DNA of 64,000 nt. Source: Deinococcus taeanensis. GTDB taxonomy: Bacteria > Deinococcota > Deinococci > Deinococcales > Deinococcaceae. The DNA is taken from positions 523,001-587,000 of the forward strand of contig NZ_CP083455.1 of NCBI RefSeq assembly GCF_020229735.1. Reading direction: 5' to 3'. The first letter of the stretch is position 1. Every line of letters starts with the position of its first letter. The translations under genes and the position numbers were made by a program. The notes under the pieces were generated by a model. It had not been told where the DNA came from, did not search any database, and saw only the letters and a list, made by a program, of their open reading frames with translations. Positions 1 through 8,661 of this stretch are shown here, piece by piece.

Positions 1-758
1 CGTGGGGTGACATGCCCATGCACCTCACCCTGTGGCTGACCATGAACGTTCTGGTGTCGTACCTGGTGTTCGGGTCACGGGCAGGCACGGTCCTGAATCT
101 CACGAGTGTGGCCCTGATGATGGTGACCGTCATCCTGAACGGCCCGGTGGCGCCGAGCAACCTGGCCGACTGGCTTACCGCGAGCGTCGTGATGGGCGCC
201 ACCGGACTGATTGCCTTCGTGACCGTGTCGTTCATTGAGCAGAACCTCAGCACGCACCTGCAGGACAGTGAGCGTCTGCAGGCCGCCCGCATGGACGCCG
301 TGACGGAGGTGCTGGGCCGCAGCGCCACCGAGGAGGAACTCACGCGGGCAATTCAGCAGGCCGTGCGCAACCGCCAGCCCATGAGCATCATCGTGACGGA
401 CATCGATTACTTCAAACGCGTGAATGACGTGCACGGGCACGGGGCCGGCGACGACGTGCTGCGCGCCTTCGGCAAGCGCCTGCGCCGGAGCGTGAGTGGC
501 GCAGGCGGGCAGGTGGGCCGCTGGGGCGGCGAGGAGTTTCTGGTGATCCTGCCCGGCGTGGCCCGCCCGGACGCCATGGCCGTCGCGGAACGCCTGCGCG
601 GCGAGGTGGCCGCCGACCCGATTGCCGGTCTGACCATCACCGCGAGTTTCGGTGTGGGGTCCCTGCGCGGCGCGGAAGACACCGCCGAGGACCTGTTCTC
701 CCGCGCGGACAGCGCCATGTACAACGCCAAACGCTCCGGACGCAACGCCGTCCGCTGA
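1..758 (+). CDS. GGDEF diguanylate cyclase, 5' truncated by window edge
   Basis: The frame is open to the window edge, so the real start is probably outside; the first internal ATG is at 12 (248 residues from there). From that ATG, residues 1-85 are hydrophobic with at least two or three membrane segments, followed by a short linker and a GGDEF domain. The domain shows a degenerate entry motif (DAVTEVLGRSA, about 94-104), a DxDxFKxVND-like metal/substrate segment (TDIDYFKRVND) and an intact GGEEF loop near 171-175. This family makes cyclic di-GMP from two GTP. The RxxD inhibitory site normally placed five residues before GGEEF is absent (SGAGGQVGRW precedes it), so product inhibition at that site is unlikely. 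The partner sensor domain cannot be judged because the N-terminus is missing. Confidence 0.88.
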   Translation, partial: WGDMPMHLTLWLTMNVLVSYLVFGSRAGTVLNLTSVALMMVTVILNGPVAPSNLADWLTASVVMGATGLIAFVTVSFIEQNLSTHLQDSERLQAARMDAVTEVLGRSATEEELTRAIQQAVRNRQPMSIIVTDIDYFKRVNDVHGHGAGDDVLRAFGKRLRRSVSGAGGQVGRWGGEEFLVILPGVARPDAMAVAERLRGEVAADPIAGLTITASFGVGSLRGAEDTAEDLFSRADSAMYNAKRSGRNAVR

Positions 759-783
759 GCCGCCGCTGCGCCGGGCCGCGCCC

Positions 784-1260
784 CTACCGGCGGAAGGCCG
801 GAAGCAGCGCCGGGTCCTCCTGCGTGGCGTACCCGCGCGTCACCACCCGCAGCCCGCCGGGCGTGGGGATCACCAGCGTGTCCGCCAGGCGCGAGGTGGC
901 GGCCGGGTGCAGCGCGCGGCCCTGCACGGTCCGGACCGCCGTGGCGTCCTCGCCGGCCAGGTCCTGCGCCGTGAAAGTCGGCCCGCTGATCTCGAGCTGC
1001 CAGCTCAGCGGCCGGGCGTCACTGTCGTACTGCACCACAACCGCCGCCGCCTGCAGCGGGGGACGGGTCTGCCAGGACGCCCGCCGCAGGCCCCCGCCGA
1101 TGCGTTCGCGCCGGTCGGCCTGCACGTCAAAGGCGCCGGTCGCGGTGAACAGCGTGCGGGACACCAGGTCCTCCCCGCGGCCCTGCGCCGCGCCGGACCG
1201 GCAGGCACTCAGGGACAGCAGGGGCACAGCCAGCAGGGCAGCAAGAGCAGCAGAGCGCAT
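784..1260 (-). CDS. Predicted lipoprotein, function unknown
   Basis: 158 residues if started at the ATG at 1260. The N-terminus is a type II signal peptide with hydrophobic core AALAALLAVPLLSLS and lipobox LSAC, so the mature protein should be lipid-anchored on the periplasmic side. Upstream in-frame starts would only add a non-signal extension, and a -10 hexamer lies 7 nt upstream of this ATG. The remainder has alternating beta-like stretches (VVVQYDSDARPLSWQLEISG) but no family I recognise. It converges with the cyclase gene and is divergent from the small membrane protein that follows. Confidence 0.75.
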   Translation of the reverse strand: MRSAALAALLAVPLLSLSACRSGAAQGRGEDLVSRTLFTATGAFDVQADRRERIGGGLRRASWQTRPPLQAAAVVVQYDSDARPLSWQLEISGPTFTAQDLAGEDATAVRTVQGRALHPAATSRLADTLVIPTPGGLRVVTRGYATQEDPALLPAFRR

Positions 1261-1267
1261 ACCGCTG

Positions 1268-1273
1268 AACGTA
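1268..1273 (-). promoter_or_regulatory. -10 element TACGTT of the lipoprotein gene (leaderless type)
   Basis: Read on the minus strand, TACGTT is followed by 7 nt and then ATG, so transcription should begin at or next to the start codon. It supports the start at 1260. Confidence 0.5.
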
Positions 1274-1326
1274 CACCCGCACCGGCAGGGCATCTGTCAG
1301 GGGCCGCGCCATGCGAGCATGCGGGT

Positions 1327-1653
1327 ATGCTTCCGCACCACCTGGCCCTGCTGGTCACCGCGGCGCTGCTGCTCGCGCTGATGACGCTGGGCCTGAGCCT
1401 GCAACTCGGTGCGCGCCGCGCCGCCCGCTGGCCGCACCATGCGCTGTTCCTCGCCGTGTCCGCCGGCACAGGCCTGGCCGGTACCCTCAGCGTCTGGGCC
1501 GGTCAGGCCGGCTGGGCGCTGCTGCCCGCCCTGCTGCTGCTGCTCAGCATGCCCCGCACCCGCCCCGGGCACGCCGGGCACTGGCAGCGGGCGCTGCTGT
1601 GCGCGGGCGCGTACCTGGGCGGCGCGGCGCTCGCCTGGGGTGGACACGCGTAA
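1327..1653 (+). CDS. Small integral membrane protein, unknown function
   Basis: 108 residues. Four hydrophobic segments fill almost the whole length (about 5-28, 38-57, 61-74 and 88-104), separated by short basic loops (GARRAARWPHH, PRTRPGHAGHWQR). This suggests a four-helix inner-membrane protein with no soluble domain. The in-frame open stretch extends far upstream, but only this ATG gives a compact membrane protein without running over the oppositely oriented lipoprotein. No family recognised; the gene sits 26 nt before the nitroreductase. Confidence 0.6.
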   Translation: MLPHHLALLVTAALLLALMTLGLSLQLGARRAARWPHHALFLAVSAGTGLAGTLSVWAGQAGWALLPALLLLLSMPRTRPGHAGHWQRALLCAGAYLGGAALAWGGHA

Positions 1654-1667
1654 CGGAACGCCGCTGC

Positions 1668-1673
1668 TAGCCT
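1668..1673 (+). promoter_or_regulatory. -10 element TAGCCT of the nitroreductase gene
   Basis: TAGCCT, 6-nt spacer, then ATG at 1680: leaderless arrangement that fixes the start codon. Confidence 0.6.
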
Positions 1674-1679
1674 GCGGGC

Positions 1680-2480
1680 ATGGACCTCATTGAAGGCATG
1701 CTCGCGCGGCGCACCACCAACGGCCCTTTCCGCCCGGACCCGGTGAGCCGTGAGCATCAGCACCTGCTGATGCGCGTCGCGCAGGCCGCGCCCAGTCACT
1801 TCAACAGTCAGCCGTGGCGCTTCGTGCTGATCGAGAATCCCGGCACCATCCGCCAGGTGGCGCAGATTGCCGGGCAGAGCATGACCGAACTGATCGAAGG
1901 CGGAGCGTTCTTCGAACGGTACCGCCGTTACTTCCGCTTCACCGAAGCGGAAATGAACGAACGGCGCGACGGCATTCATATTGACCACCTGCCCGGCCCG
2001 CTGAAACCCTTCACGCGGCAAGTGTTCAGTGACGCCGGCCTGAAACTCATGCGGCAGCTGGGCGTGCCCCGGAAACTGGGGGAAGACAACCGTCGCCTCG
2101 TGGCCGGCAGTCCCCTGCTGCTCGCCGTGCTGCTTGACCGCGCCGAGTACCGCCCTGGGGAACTCTCGGGGTTCTACTCCGTGTTCGGGATGGGCGCCGC
2201 CCTGGAGAACATCTGGAACGCCGTGGGTGCCCTGGGCATGGGCATCCAGTTTGTGAGCACCCCCATGGAGATTCCCCGCCACTGGCAGGCCATTCAGGAC
2301 CTGCTGCGCGTGCCGGCCGACCTGGAACTCATGGCCGTGTACCGCCTGGGGTACCTGCCGCCCGACCAGGCGCGTCCCACGATCGACTGGAGCAGCCGCC
2401 ACCGCAAACGCCTGGAGCAGTTCGTGTTCCGCGACACCTGCGCCACGCCGGAACGCGAGGCGGCCCCTGAGGGTCTTTAG
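1680..2480 (+). CDS. Nitroreductase-family flavoprotein
   Basis: 266 residues. The N-terminal part shows the family pattern of basic FMN-phosphate binders ([11 protein letters not shown], about 7-17) followed by [16 protein letters not shown] (about 37-52), typical of nitroreductase/FMN oxidoreductases. A glycine-rich segment ([19 protein letters not shown], about 174-192) matches the C-terminal FMN-binding helix region. Such enzymes use FMN and NAD(P)H to reduce nitro, enone or quinone-type substrates; the substrate here cannot be told. An aldo/keto reductase follows within about 70 nt on the same strand, so a shared reductive or detoxification role is possible. Confidence 0.85.
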   Translation: MDLIEGMLARRTTNGPFRPDPVSREHQHLLMRVAQAAPSHFNSQPWRFVLIENPGTIRQVAQIAGQSMTELIEGGAFFERYRRYFRFTEAEMNERRDGIHIDHLPGPLKPFTRQVFSDAGLKLMRQLGVPRKLGEDNRRLVAGSPLLLAVLLDRAEYRPGELSGFYSVFGMGAALENIWNAVGALGMGIQFVSTPMEIPRHWQAIQDLLRVPADLELMAVYRLGYLPPDQARPTIDWSSRHRKRLEQFVFRDTCATPEREAAPEGL

Positions 2481-2548
2481 GATTCTTTGAGGGAAACACC
2501 ATGCGGGGCAGGTGGACCGCAGCGCACAATGCCCCCTTGGAGGCAACC

Positions 2549-3439
2549 ATGACCGACACCACCCCCAACGCCGCGCAGAGCGGCACCTTTGATATCGGCG
2601 GCGACCTGACCGTGAACCGCCTGGGCTTCGGCGCCATGCGCGTCACGGGCGACGGCGTGTGGGGCGACCCCACCGACCCCCAGGGCGCCCTGGCCACACT
2701 GCGCCGTCTGCCTGAACTCGGTGTGAACTTCATCGATACGGCCGACTCGTACGGCCCGGCCGTCAGTGAGGAACTGCTGCGTGAAGCCCTGCACCCCTAC
2801 GACACGGTGGTGATCGCCACCAAGGCCGGCCTGACCCGCACCGGCCCGAACGTCTGGATTGCCGTCGGCCGCCCCGAATACCTCAAGCAGCAGGCGCACC
2901 TGTCCCGCCGCCGCCTGGGCGTGGACCGCATCGACCTGTGGCAGCTGCACCGCATCGACGCCTCCGTTCCCCGCGACGAGCAGTTCGCGGCCATCCGGGA
3001 ACTCATGGATGAAGGCGTCATCCGCCACGCCGGCCTGTCCGAGGTCACGGTCGAGGAGATCGAGGCCGCCCGGCAGTTCTTCCCGGTCGCCACGGTGCAG
3101 AACCTCTACAACCTCGCCAACCGCAAGAGTGAGGACGTCGTGGACTACTGCGAACGCGAACGCATCGGCTTCATTCCCTGGTACCCGCTCGCCGCCGGGA
3201 ACCTCGCCCGCGAAGGCAGCGTCCTGACCGACATCGCCACGCGCCTGGGCGCCACGCCCTCTCAGGTGGCGCTCGCGTGGGTCCTGAAACGCAGCCCCGT
3301 CATGCTGCCCATTCCCGGCACCGGCAAGGTCCGGCACCTGGAGGAGAACGTCGCCGCCGCCACCCTGACCCTCACCGACGAGGACTTCCGCGCGCTGGAC
3401 GAGGTGGGCCGCCAGGAGTGGGAGAAACAGCGGGACTGA
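2549..3439 (+). CDS. Aldo/keto reductase
   Basis: 296 residues. The catalytic tetrad can be seen: Asp and Tyr in [10 protein letters not shown] (about 61-70), Lys in VIATKAGL (about 92) and His in LWQLHRID (about 135). The family is a TIM barrel using NADPH to reduce aldehydes and ketones; NLYNLANRK and the C-terminal [14 protein letters not shown] cofactor segment fit the AKR class often annotated as oxidoreductase or YajO-like. I chose the ATG at 2549 because TTGGAGG lies 5 nt before it. An in-frame ATG at 2501 has a weaker GAGGGA site and would add 16 unconserved-looking residues. A strong terminator follows. Confidence 0.88.
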   Translation: MTDTTPNAAQSGTFDIGGDLTVNRLGFGAMRVTGDGVWGDPTDPQGALATLRRLPELGVNFIDTADSYGPAVSEELLREALHPYDTVVIATKAGLTRTGPNVWIAVGRPEYLKQQAHLSRRRLGVDRIDLWQLHRIDASVPRDEQFAAIRELMDEGVIRHAGLSEVTVEEIEAARQFFPVATVQNLYNLANRKSEDVVDYCERERIGFIPWYPLAAGNLAREGSVLTDIATRLGATPSQVALAWVLKRSPVMLPIPGTGKVRHLEENVAAATLTLTDEDFRALDEVGRQEWEKQRD

Positions 3440-3449
3440 CCGCTGCCCG

Positions 3450-3490
3450 GCGCGCCCGCCCTCACCTGTGTGACGTGAGGGCGGGCGCGC
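3450..3490 (+). terminator. Perfect 16-bp hairpin after the aldo/keto reductase
   Basis: GCGCGCCCGCCCTCAC pairs with GTGAGGGCGGGCGCGC across a 9-nt loop. It starts 10 nt after the stop codon. The downstream T-tract is weak (TGTATGGGGGTTT), as is common in GC-rich genomes. Confidence 0.75.
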
Positions 3491-3553
3491 TGTATGGGGG
3501 TTTGCGCAAGGCAGAGTGTCACCTGACCCGAGTTTCGCACCCGCCCGGCACGC

Positions 3554-3559
3554 CAGAAT
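3554..3559 (+). promoter_or_regulatory. Possible -10 (CAGAAT) of the type III PKS gene
   Basis: CAGAAT, 7-nt spacer, then ATG at 3567. One mismatch to TANNNT. If real it favours 3567 over the in-frame ATG at 3558, which overlaps the hexamer. Confidence 0.4.
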
Positions 3560-3566
3560 GCCGCCC

Positions 3567-4628
3567 ATGACCGCCGCCCTCCCCGTTCTGCGCGCCCTGG
3601 TGACGGGCACGCCCCCGCACCTGACGCCGCAGACGCAGGTGCGGGACGCCGCGCGCACCCTCTTTCCCCGCATGGCGGCCCGGCCTCAGCTGCTGGACGT
3701 CTTCACGAACGCCCAGATTGACACGCGCGCCCTGGCCCGGCCGCTCGACTGGTACCTCCACCCCCGGGGCTTCGGGGAGAAAAATGCCGTGTTCATCCAG
3801 GAGGCCCGCACCCTCACCCGCCGCCTGGCCCGCGAGGCGCTGCAGGCGGCGCAGGTGGCTCCCGGCGAGGTGGACGCCGTGGTGGTCGTGAATACCAGCG
3901 GCATCAGCGCGCCCAGCCTGGACGCCGACCTGATTGAAACGCTGGGCCTGAACCGGCACGCCGTCCGGCTGCCCCTGTGGGGCCTGGGCTGCGCAGGCGG
4001 CGCCAGTGGTCTGGCCCGCGCCGCGGACCTCGTGCGCGCAGGGTACCGCCGCGTGCTGTTCGTCGCGGTGGAACTGTGCAGCCTGACCCTTGTGCACGGC
4101 GACGAAACCAAAAGCAACTTTGTGGGCACCGCCCTGTTCTCCGACGGAGGCGCCGCCGCCGTCCTCACCCACCCCGACGAACCCGGTCCCGCGCCGCTCG
4201 CCGCGCTGAGCGGCGCGTCCTCCACGCTGATCGAGAACAGTGAGGACATCATGGGGTGGGACGTCGTGGATGACGGCCTGAAGGTCCGCTTCAGCCGTGA
4301 CATTCCCGCGCTGGTGCGCGGCATGATGAAGGAGAACGTCGCGCACGCCCTGGGTCGTCACGGCTGGTGCCCGTCGCAGGTGGGCACGTACGTGGTGCAC
4401 CCGGGTGGCGTGAAGGTCCTGACCGCTTACGAGGAAGCGCTTGGCCTGCCGGACGGCGCGCTGGACGTCAGCCGCCACGTGCTTCGGCAGTACGGCAACA
4501 TGAGCAGTGTCACCGTCCTGTTCGTCCTTCAGGAAACCCTGCGTGCCGCGCCCCACGGGCGCGCGCTGCTGAGTGCCATGGGCCCGGGCTTCAGCGCCGA
4601 ACACGTCCTCCTGACCTTCCCCGGCTGA
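3567..4628 (+). CDS. Type III polyketide synthase (chalcone/stilbene synthase family)
   Basis: 353 residues, close to the usual 350-400. The thiolase-fold catalytic triad is intact: Cys in [11 protein letters not shown] (about 142), His in [10 protein letters not shown] (about 278) and Asn in [10 protein letters not shown] (about 311). The family condenses a starter acyl-CoA with malonyl-CoA units without an acyl carrier protein and often yields pyrones, resorcinols or naphthols. The GCAGGA active-site context is that of bacterial type III PKS (PhlD/RppA/ArsB type) rather than FabH. No methyltransferase, oxygenase or P450 lies beside it, so product and tailoring are unknown; the next gene is a pseudogene on the other strand. 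Cytosolic. Confidence 0.88.
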   Translation: MTAALPVLRALVTGTPPHLTPQTQVRDAARTLFPRMAARPQLLDVFTNAQIDTRALARPLDWYLHPRGFGEKNAVFIQEARTLTRRLAREALQAAQVAPGEVDAVVVVNTSGISAPSLDADLIETLGLNRHAVRLPLWGLGCAGGASGLARAADLVRAGYRRVLFVAVELCSLTLVHGDETKSNFVGTALFSDGGAAAVLTHPDEPGPAPLAALSGASSTLIENSEDIMGWDVVDDGLKVRFSRDIPALVRGMMKENVAHALGRHGWCPSQVGTYVVHPGGVKVLTAYEEALGLPDGALDVSRHVLRQYGNMSSVTVLFVLQETLRAAPHGRALLSAMGPGFSAEHVLLTFPG

Positions 4629-4704
4629 ATCCCACCGCGCCGCGGGCGGCACACCCGCCGCCGGGCCTGCTGCGCGCCTGCTGGCCCAGGGAACACGCGA
4701 CAGG

Positions 4705-5927
4705 TCAGTCAGGGCGGCGCGGGGCTCCGCGAAGTCCGGCGGCAACCGCAGGCAGGGCCTCCCGGCAGGCGGCCTTCGCCGCTGCCGCGCGGCCCAGCCT
4801 GGCCCGCGCCCGCCAGTACTGCGCTTCCTCATGCGTGGGCACCGAACGCAGCACCGTGCCCGTCAAGGGCAGCACCTTCGCGTCCTGCCCGGTGTACATG
4901 AACGCCTCGAACGGCCCGAACGAGTACCACAGCGCACGCCACGCCAGTCCGCCCTGCACCCACCCGGGTCGGGTCCAGCGCGCGGTCCGGGGTGGCCGCG
5001 AGCGCCCGGTCGAAGGCGGCCGCGCGGGTATCCCGGGCGTTCAGGTGCGCCTGGCCCAGGCCCAGGAACCCCACCGCGTCCCCCCGGCGGTCCGCTTCAC
5101 GCTGAGCAGCCCACACTGCCGCGGATGCGCGCGTGGCTGGCCGGCCCGCCAGGTCAGGACGGCGTTCAGGGCTGCCCGCTTCTCAGGCGGGGGAACGATC
5201 AGGAAGGTCCGCCCGAAGGCGCGCCACAACTCGCCAAACTTCGCGTACGCCAGGGTGAGCGGTCCCAGGTACGAACCGAGCGCCGTGGATTGCCCCTTCA
5301 GGTCGTCTTACCCGGTGAGCAGGCGGTCGTGGCCCATGCCTCCTGAACCGTGCGTGATGCACCGCGTTTCCACAATCCCCGGGAATCCCGCCGCGAGCAG
5401 CGAGCGCCGCAGCGTCCGGTCCCCGCCGCGCGCGAGGTGCACGTCCATGCCCTGCGCCCGCGCACCATCTGCAAGCTCCTCGGGAAAGACGTTCACGTCC
5501 CCCTTCGACGGTCTGAGCCTCGGCGCGATGTCGTACTGGTTCAGGGGGCCGCCCCAGTGGCTCAGGGCCATGCCAATCGTGACCGGTCCGCAGTTGTTCA
5601 GCCGCTGGTCCTCATGCCGGATGCCACGGACACTGGCCCGCACCGGTGCAGGGGCCACAGGCTCCGCCGCCTGAACTGCGGACGGTCCTGGCACGGGGCT
5701 GCTTCCCTCTCCAGGCAGGCTGGCCGGTTCCGGTGCCGCGGAAACGATCGGTGCCGGCGCCGGAGGCGCCGGCTTGGAGAGGACCGGGGCGCTCTGGACG
5801 GCCGCCTCCGCAGGCGGGCTGACCTGAAAGCGGGTCACGCCGAACGCGGCGGCCTCAACAACAAGGCCGGCCGTCAGCGGAAGGGCAGGGAGGCGCGTCG
5901 CCGGTCAGCGTCCCTGCCCTTCATCAT
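4705..5927 (-). pseudogene. Degenerate C39-like peptidase / TPR protein
   Basis: Pieces of one protein lie in successive minus-strand frames. A start at 5927 (MMKGRDADRRRASL) runs into a stop, and the signal-like segment LTAGLVVEAAAFG continues in the next frame. From about 5838 the frame holds a Pro-rich linker and a C39-type domain with its Cys motif (NNCGPVTIGMALSHWG). It ends at HGSGGMGHDRLLTG because the expected Tyr codon is TAA (5308-5310); the same frame then continues as LGSYLGPLTLAYAKFGELWR and AFGRTFLIVPPPEKR. A frameshift near 5120-5150 leads to GLGQAHLNARDTRAAAFDRA (TPR-like), and another near 4960-4975 to GGLAWRALWYSFGPFEAF. So there is one nonsense mutation and at least three frameshifts. 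The ancestral protein was probably secreted or anchored. Confidence 0.8.
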
Positions 5928-5974
5928 GCGGCCCTGAGGCGAAAACGTCGCTCAGATCACGCTGGCCCCGGCGT

Positions 5975-6972
<998 letters not shown>

Positions 6973-6976
<4 letters not shown>

Positions 6977-8133
6977 GCCTGTTCCTCCGCGAGGATCTGC
7001 GCGCGCTGCTGTTTCAGCTGCGGGGTGGGTTCGGCGAACACATGATCGAGAATCTCGGCGGGCGTCGGCTCCGGGTAACTGTCCGCTTCCGCCAGGGCCG
7101 CCTCGAACTCCACAGCAATCTCTGCGAGCATGGCTGCCTCGCTCGGCTCGGTCATCAGGCCCGCCCCCAGCAGGTGAGCGCGTAACCTCAGCACCGGGTC
7201 CTTCGCGTCCCACCCGGCCGTGTCAGCCTCGGTGCGGTAGCGGCTGGGGTCGTCGGCCACCGTGTGTGGTTTCACGCGGTACGTCACCGTTTCGATCAGG
7301 GTGGGCCCCCCGCCGCTGCGGGCACGTTCCACCGCCTCGCGCGTCACGTGGTACGTCGCCAGGGCGTCATTGCCGTCCACACGCACCCCGGGGATCCCGT
7401 ACCCGTCGGCGCGGCGGCTGAGGTCCGTTGCTTTCGTCTGCGTGCGGGTCGGCACGCTGATCGCCCAGCCGTTGTTCTGCAGGATGAAGACGCACGGCGC
7501 GTTCAGCGCCCCGGCGAAATTCAGGGCCTCGTGGAAGTCCCCTTCGCTGCTGCCGCCGTCCCCGATGAACGCCATGGCGACGTTCCGGGTGCCTTTGCGC
7601 CGCTCGGCCAGCGCCGCGCCCACTGCCTGCGGGTACTGCGTCGCAATTGGAATGTAGAACGGCAGGACCTTCAGGTCGGCCGGCATGTGCCACCCGTGCG
7701 GACTGGTACGCCAGTACGCCAGGGTCCGCGCGATCGGCAGGCCCAGCGTCAGGGCCGCGCCCGTGTCCCGGTACGTGGGAAACAGCCAGTCGTTCTTCGT
7801 GAGGGCCGCTGCCGTACCCACCTGACTGGCTTCCATCCCGCCGAAGGGTGGGAACACACCCAGGCGCCCCTGGCGGTACAGAACCCAGCCGCGCTCGTCG
7901 AAATGCCGGGCGCGGCGCATCTGCCGGTACAGGTCGAGCCGCACGGCCGGTTCGGGCAGCAACTCGGGCCGCACGACCGTGCCGTCCGGCGCGAGGCACT
8001 GCACCATGTTCTCACCGCCCTGCGCGGCGTCGTACGCGGCCTGCGCCGCCGCGTAGGCGGGCGCGGTGTCCGGCGACTCGGATGAAACGGATTCAGGCTG
8101 GACGGGGGAAGCCAGCTTCGGGTCTGGGGTCAT
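6973..8133 (-). CDS. 2-oxoacid dehydrogenase E1 alpha subunit
   Basis: 386 residues. The thiamin-diphosphate motif is clear: [18 protein letters not shown] through [11 protein letters not shown] (about 187-222). Other family segments are [28 protein letters not shown] and the phosphorylation-loop-like [15 protein letters not shown] (about 287-301), which is characteristic of the branched-chain or acetoin E1-alpha group. A 45-residue Ala/Pro/Ser-rich N-terminal extension precedes the domain. CAGGAG lies 6 nt before the ATG. First gene of the operon; a TetR-type palindrome overlaps its predicted -35 some 220 bp upstream. Confidence 0.9.
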
Positions 8134-8265
8134 GCGAAACTCCTGTGAACGGAAACGGAAGGGGAAAGGTCCGGTGCGGCGCGCGAAGCCAGTCAGGGCG
8201 CGCGGCGCTGGTTCAACAGGCGGGCACTGCGTTTGGGCAGGCCGCGGGCAGGGCAGGGCAGGACG

Positions 8266-8313
8266 TCAGGCATCAGGGCAGAGGAGAAGGGCCGCGCCGC
8301 GCGGCCCCGACAT
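8266..8313 (-). CDS. Possible 15-residue leader peptide upstream of the E1 operon
   Basis: ATG at 8313 encodes MSGPRGAALLLCPDA and stops, with three consecutive Leu codons at positions 9-11. A GGGAGG lies 9 nt upstream, but by the predicted -10 at 8329-8334 it would fall at or before the transcription start, leaving a near-leaderless mRNA. A strong hairpin (GGCCGCG-CGG-CGCGGCC) lies inside the frame. A Leu-run leader in front of a branched-chain-type dehydrogenase would make biological sense, but no clear terminator follows, so this is speculative. Confidence 0.25.
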   Translation of the reverse strand: MSGPRGAALLLCPDA

Positions 8314-8328
8314 GTTGAAGTGCCTCCC

Positions 8329-8358
8329 AGCGTAGCAGCCGGGAGGCACTCAGACCAA
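8329..8358 (-). promoter_or_regulatory. Predicted promoter of the E1 alpha/beta operon
   Basis: On the minus strand: -35 TTGGTC (8358-8353), 18-bp spacer, -10 TACGCT (8334-8329). The -35 overlaps the palindrome at 8356-8369, which fits repression by a TetR-type protein. Confidence 0.5.
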
Positions 8359-8369
8359 ACGAGCGTTTG
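8356..8369. promoter_or_regulatory. TetR-type operator palindrome CAAACGAGCGTTTG
   Basis: Perfect palindrome with a 2-nt centre. From memory it fits the CNAACGNNCGTTNG consensus reported for Thermus PaaR-type TetR regulators of acyl-CoA and aromatic catabolism. It overlaps the predicted -35 of the E1 operon. Confidence 0.6.
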
Positions 8370-8661
8370 TTGACCAGGGACAGGTGCCGACCACCGCGCC
8401 AGAGTTGCCAGCAGGCCAGGAGAACCGGCACGGCCACCAGCACCGCGCGCGTACAGAATCCGCCGGGTCACTGTGGCCGCGCCCCCCAGGAACAACAGCT
8501 CAGTGGCGGCCCCCCCGGTTCACAGTCCCCTTACCTGCCCGGCCGTCAGGAAGCCGTTGGCAGGTCCTGATTCCCGCGCGTCTGCGCCGCGAAGTCCACA
8601 CCAGCCTCAGGCGGCTGCGGCACAGCCGCCACTGAGCCCATCAGCACCGCTGCCAGGGCGT

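Larger units (their letters stand above)
8134..8661. other. Intergenic control region with degenerate-looking sequence
   Basis: No gene I can support. It holds the predicted promoter and palindromic operator for the E1 operon (8329-8369), a perfect inverted repeat GTGCCTCCC/GGGAGGCAC (8320-8349) and a possible 15-codon leader ORF (8266-8313). On the minus strand between about 8400 and 8650 short stretches look like a decayed membrane-protein C-terminus (for example VLVAVPVLLACWQLW in one frame), but no continuous frame exists. Confidence 0.5.

Noticed and set aside
652..1326. Upstream extension of the small membrane protein frame
   Set aside because: It overlaps the cyclase end and runs antisense to the lipoprotein. 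The composition changes sharply at 1327, where the hydrophobic protein starts.
4367..5674. A 435-codon plus-strand frame after the PKS gene
   Set aside because: It begins inside the PKS gene in another frame and runs antisense to the decaying C39 gene. No family features.
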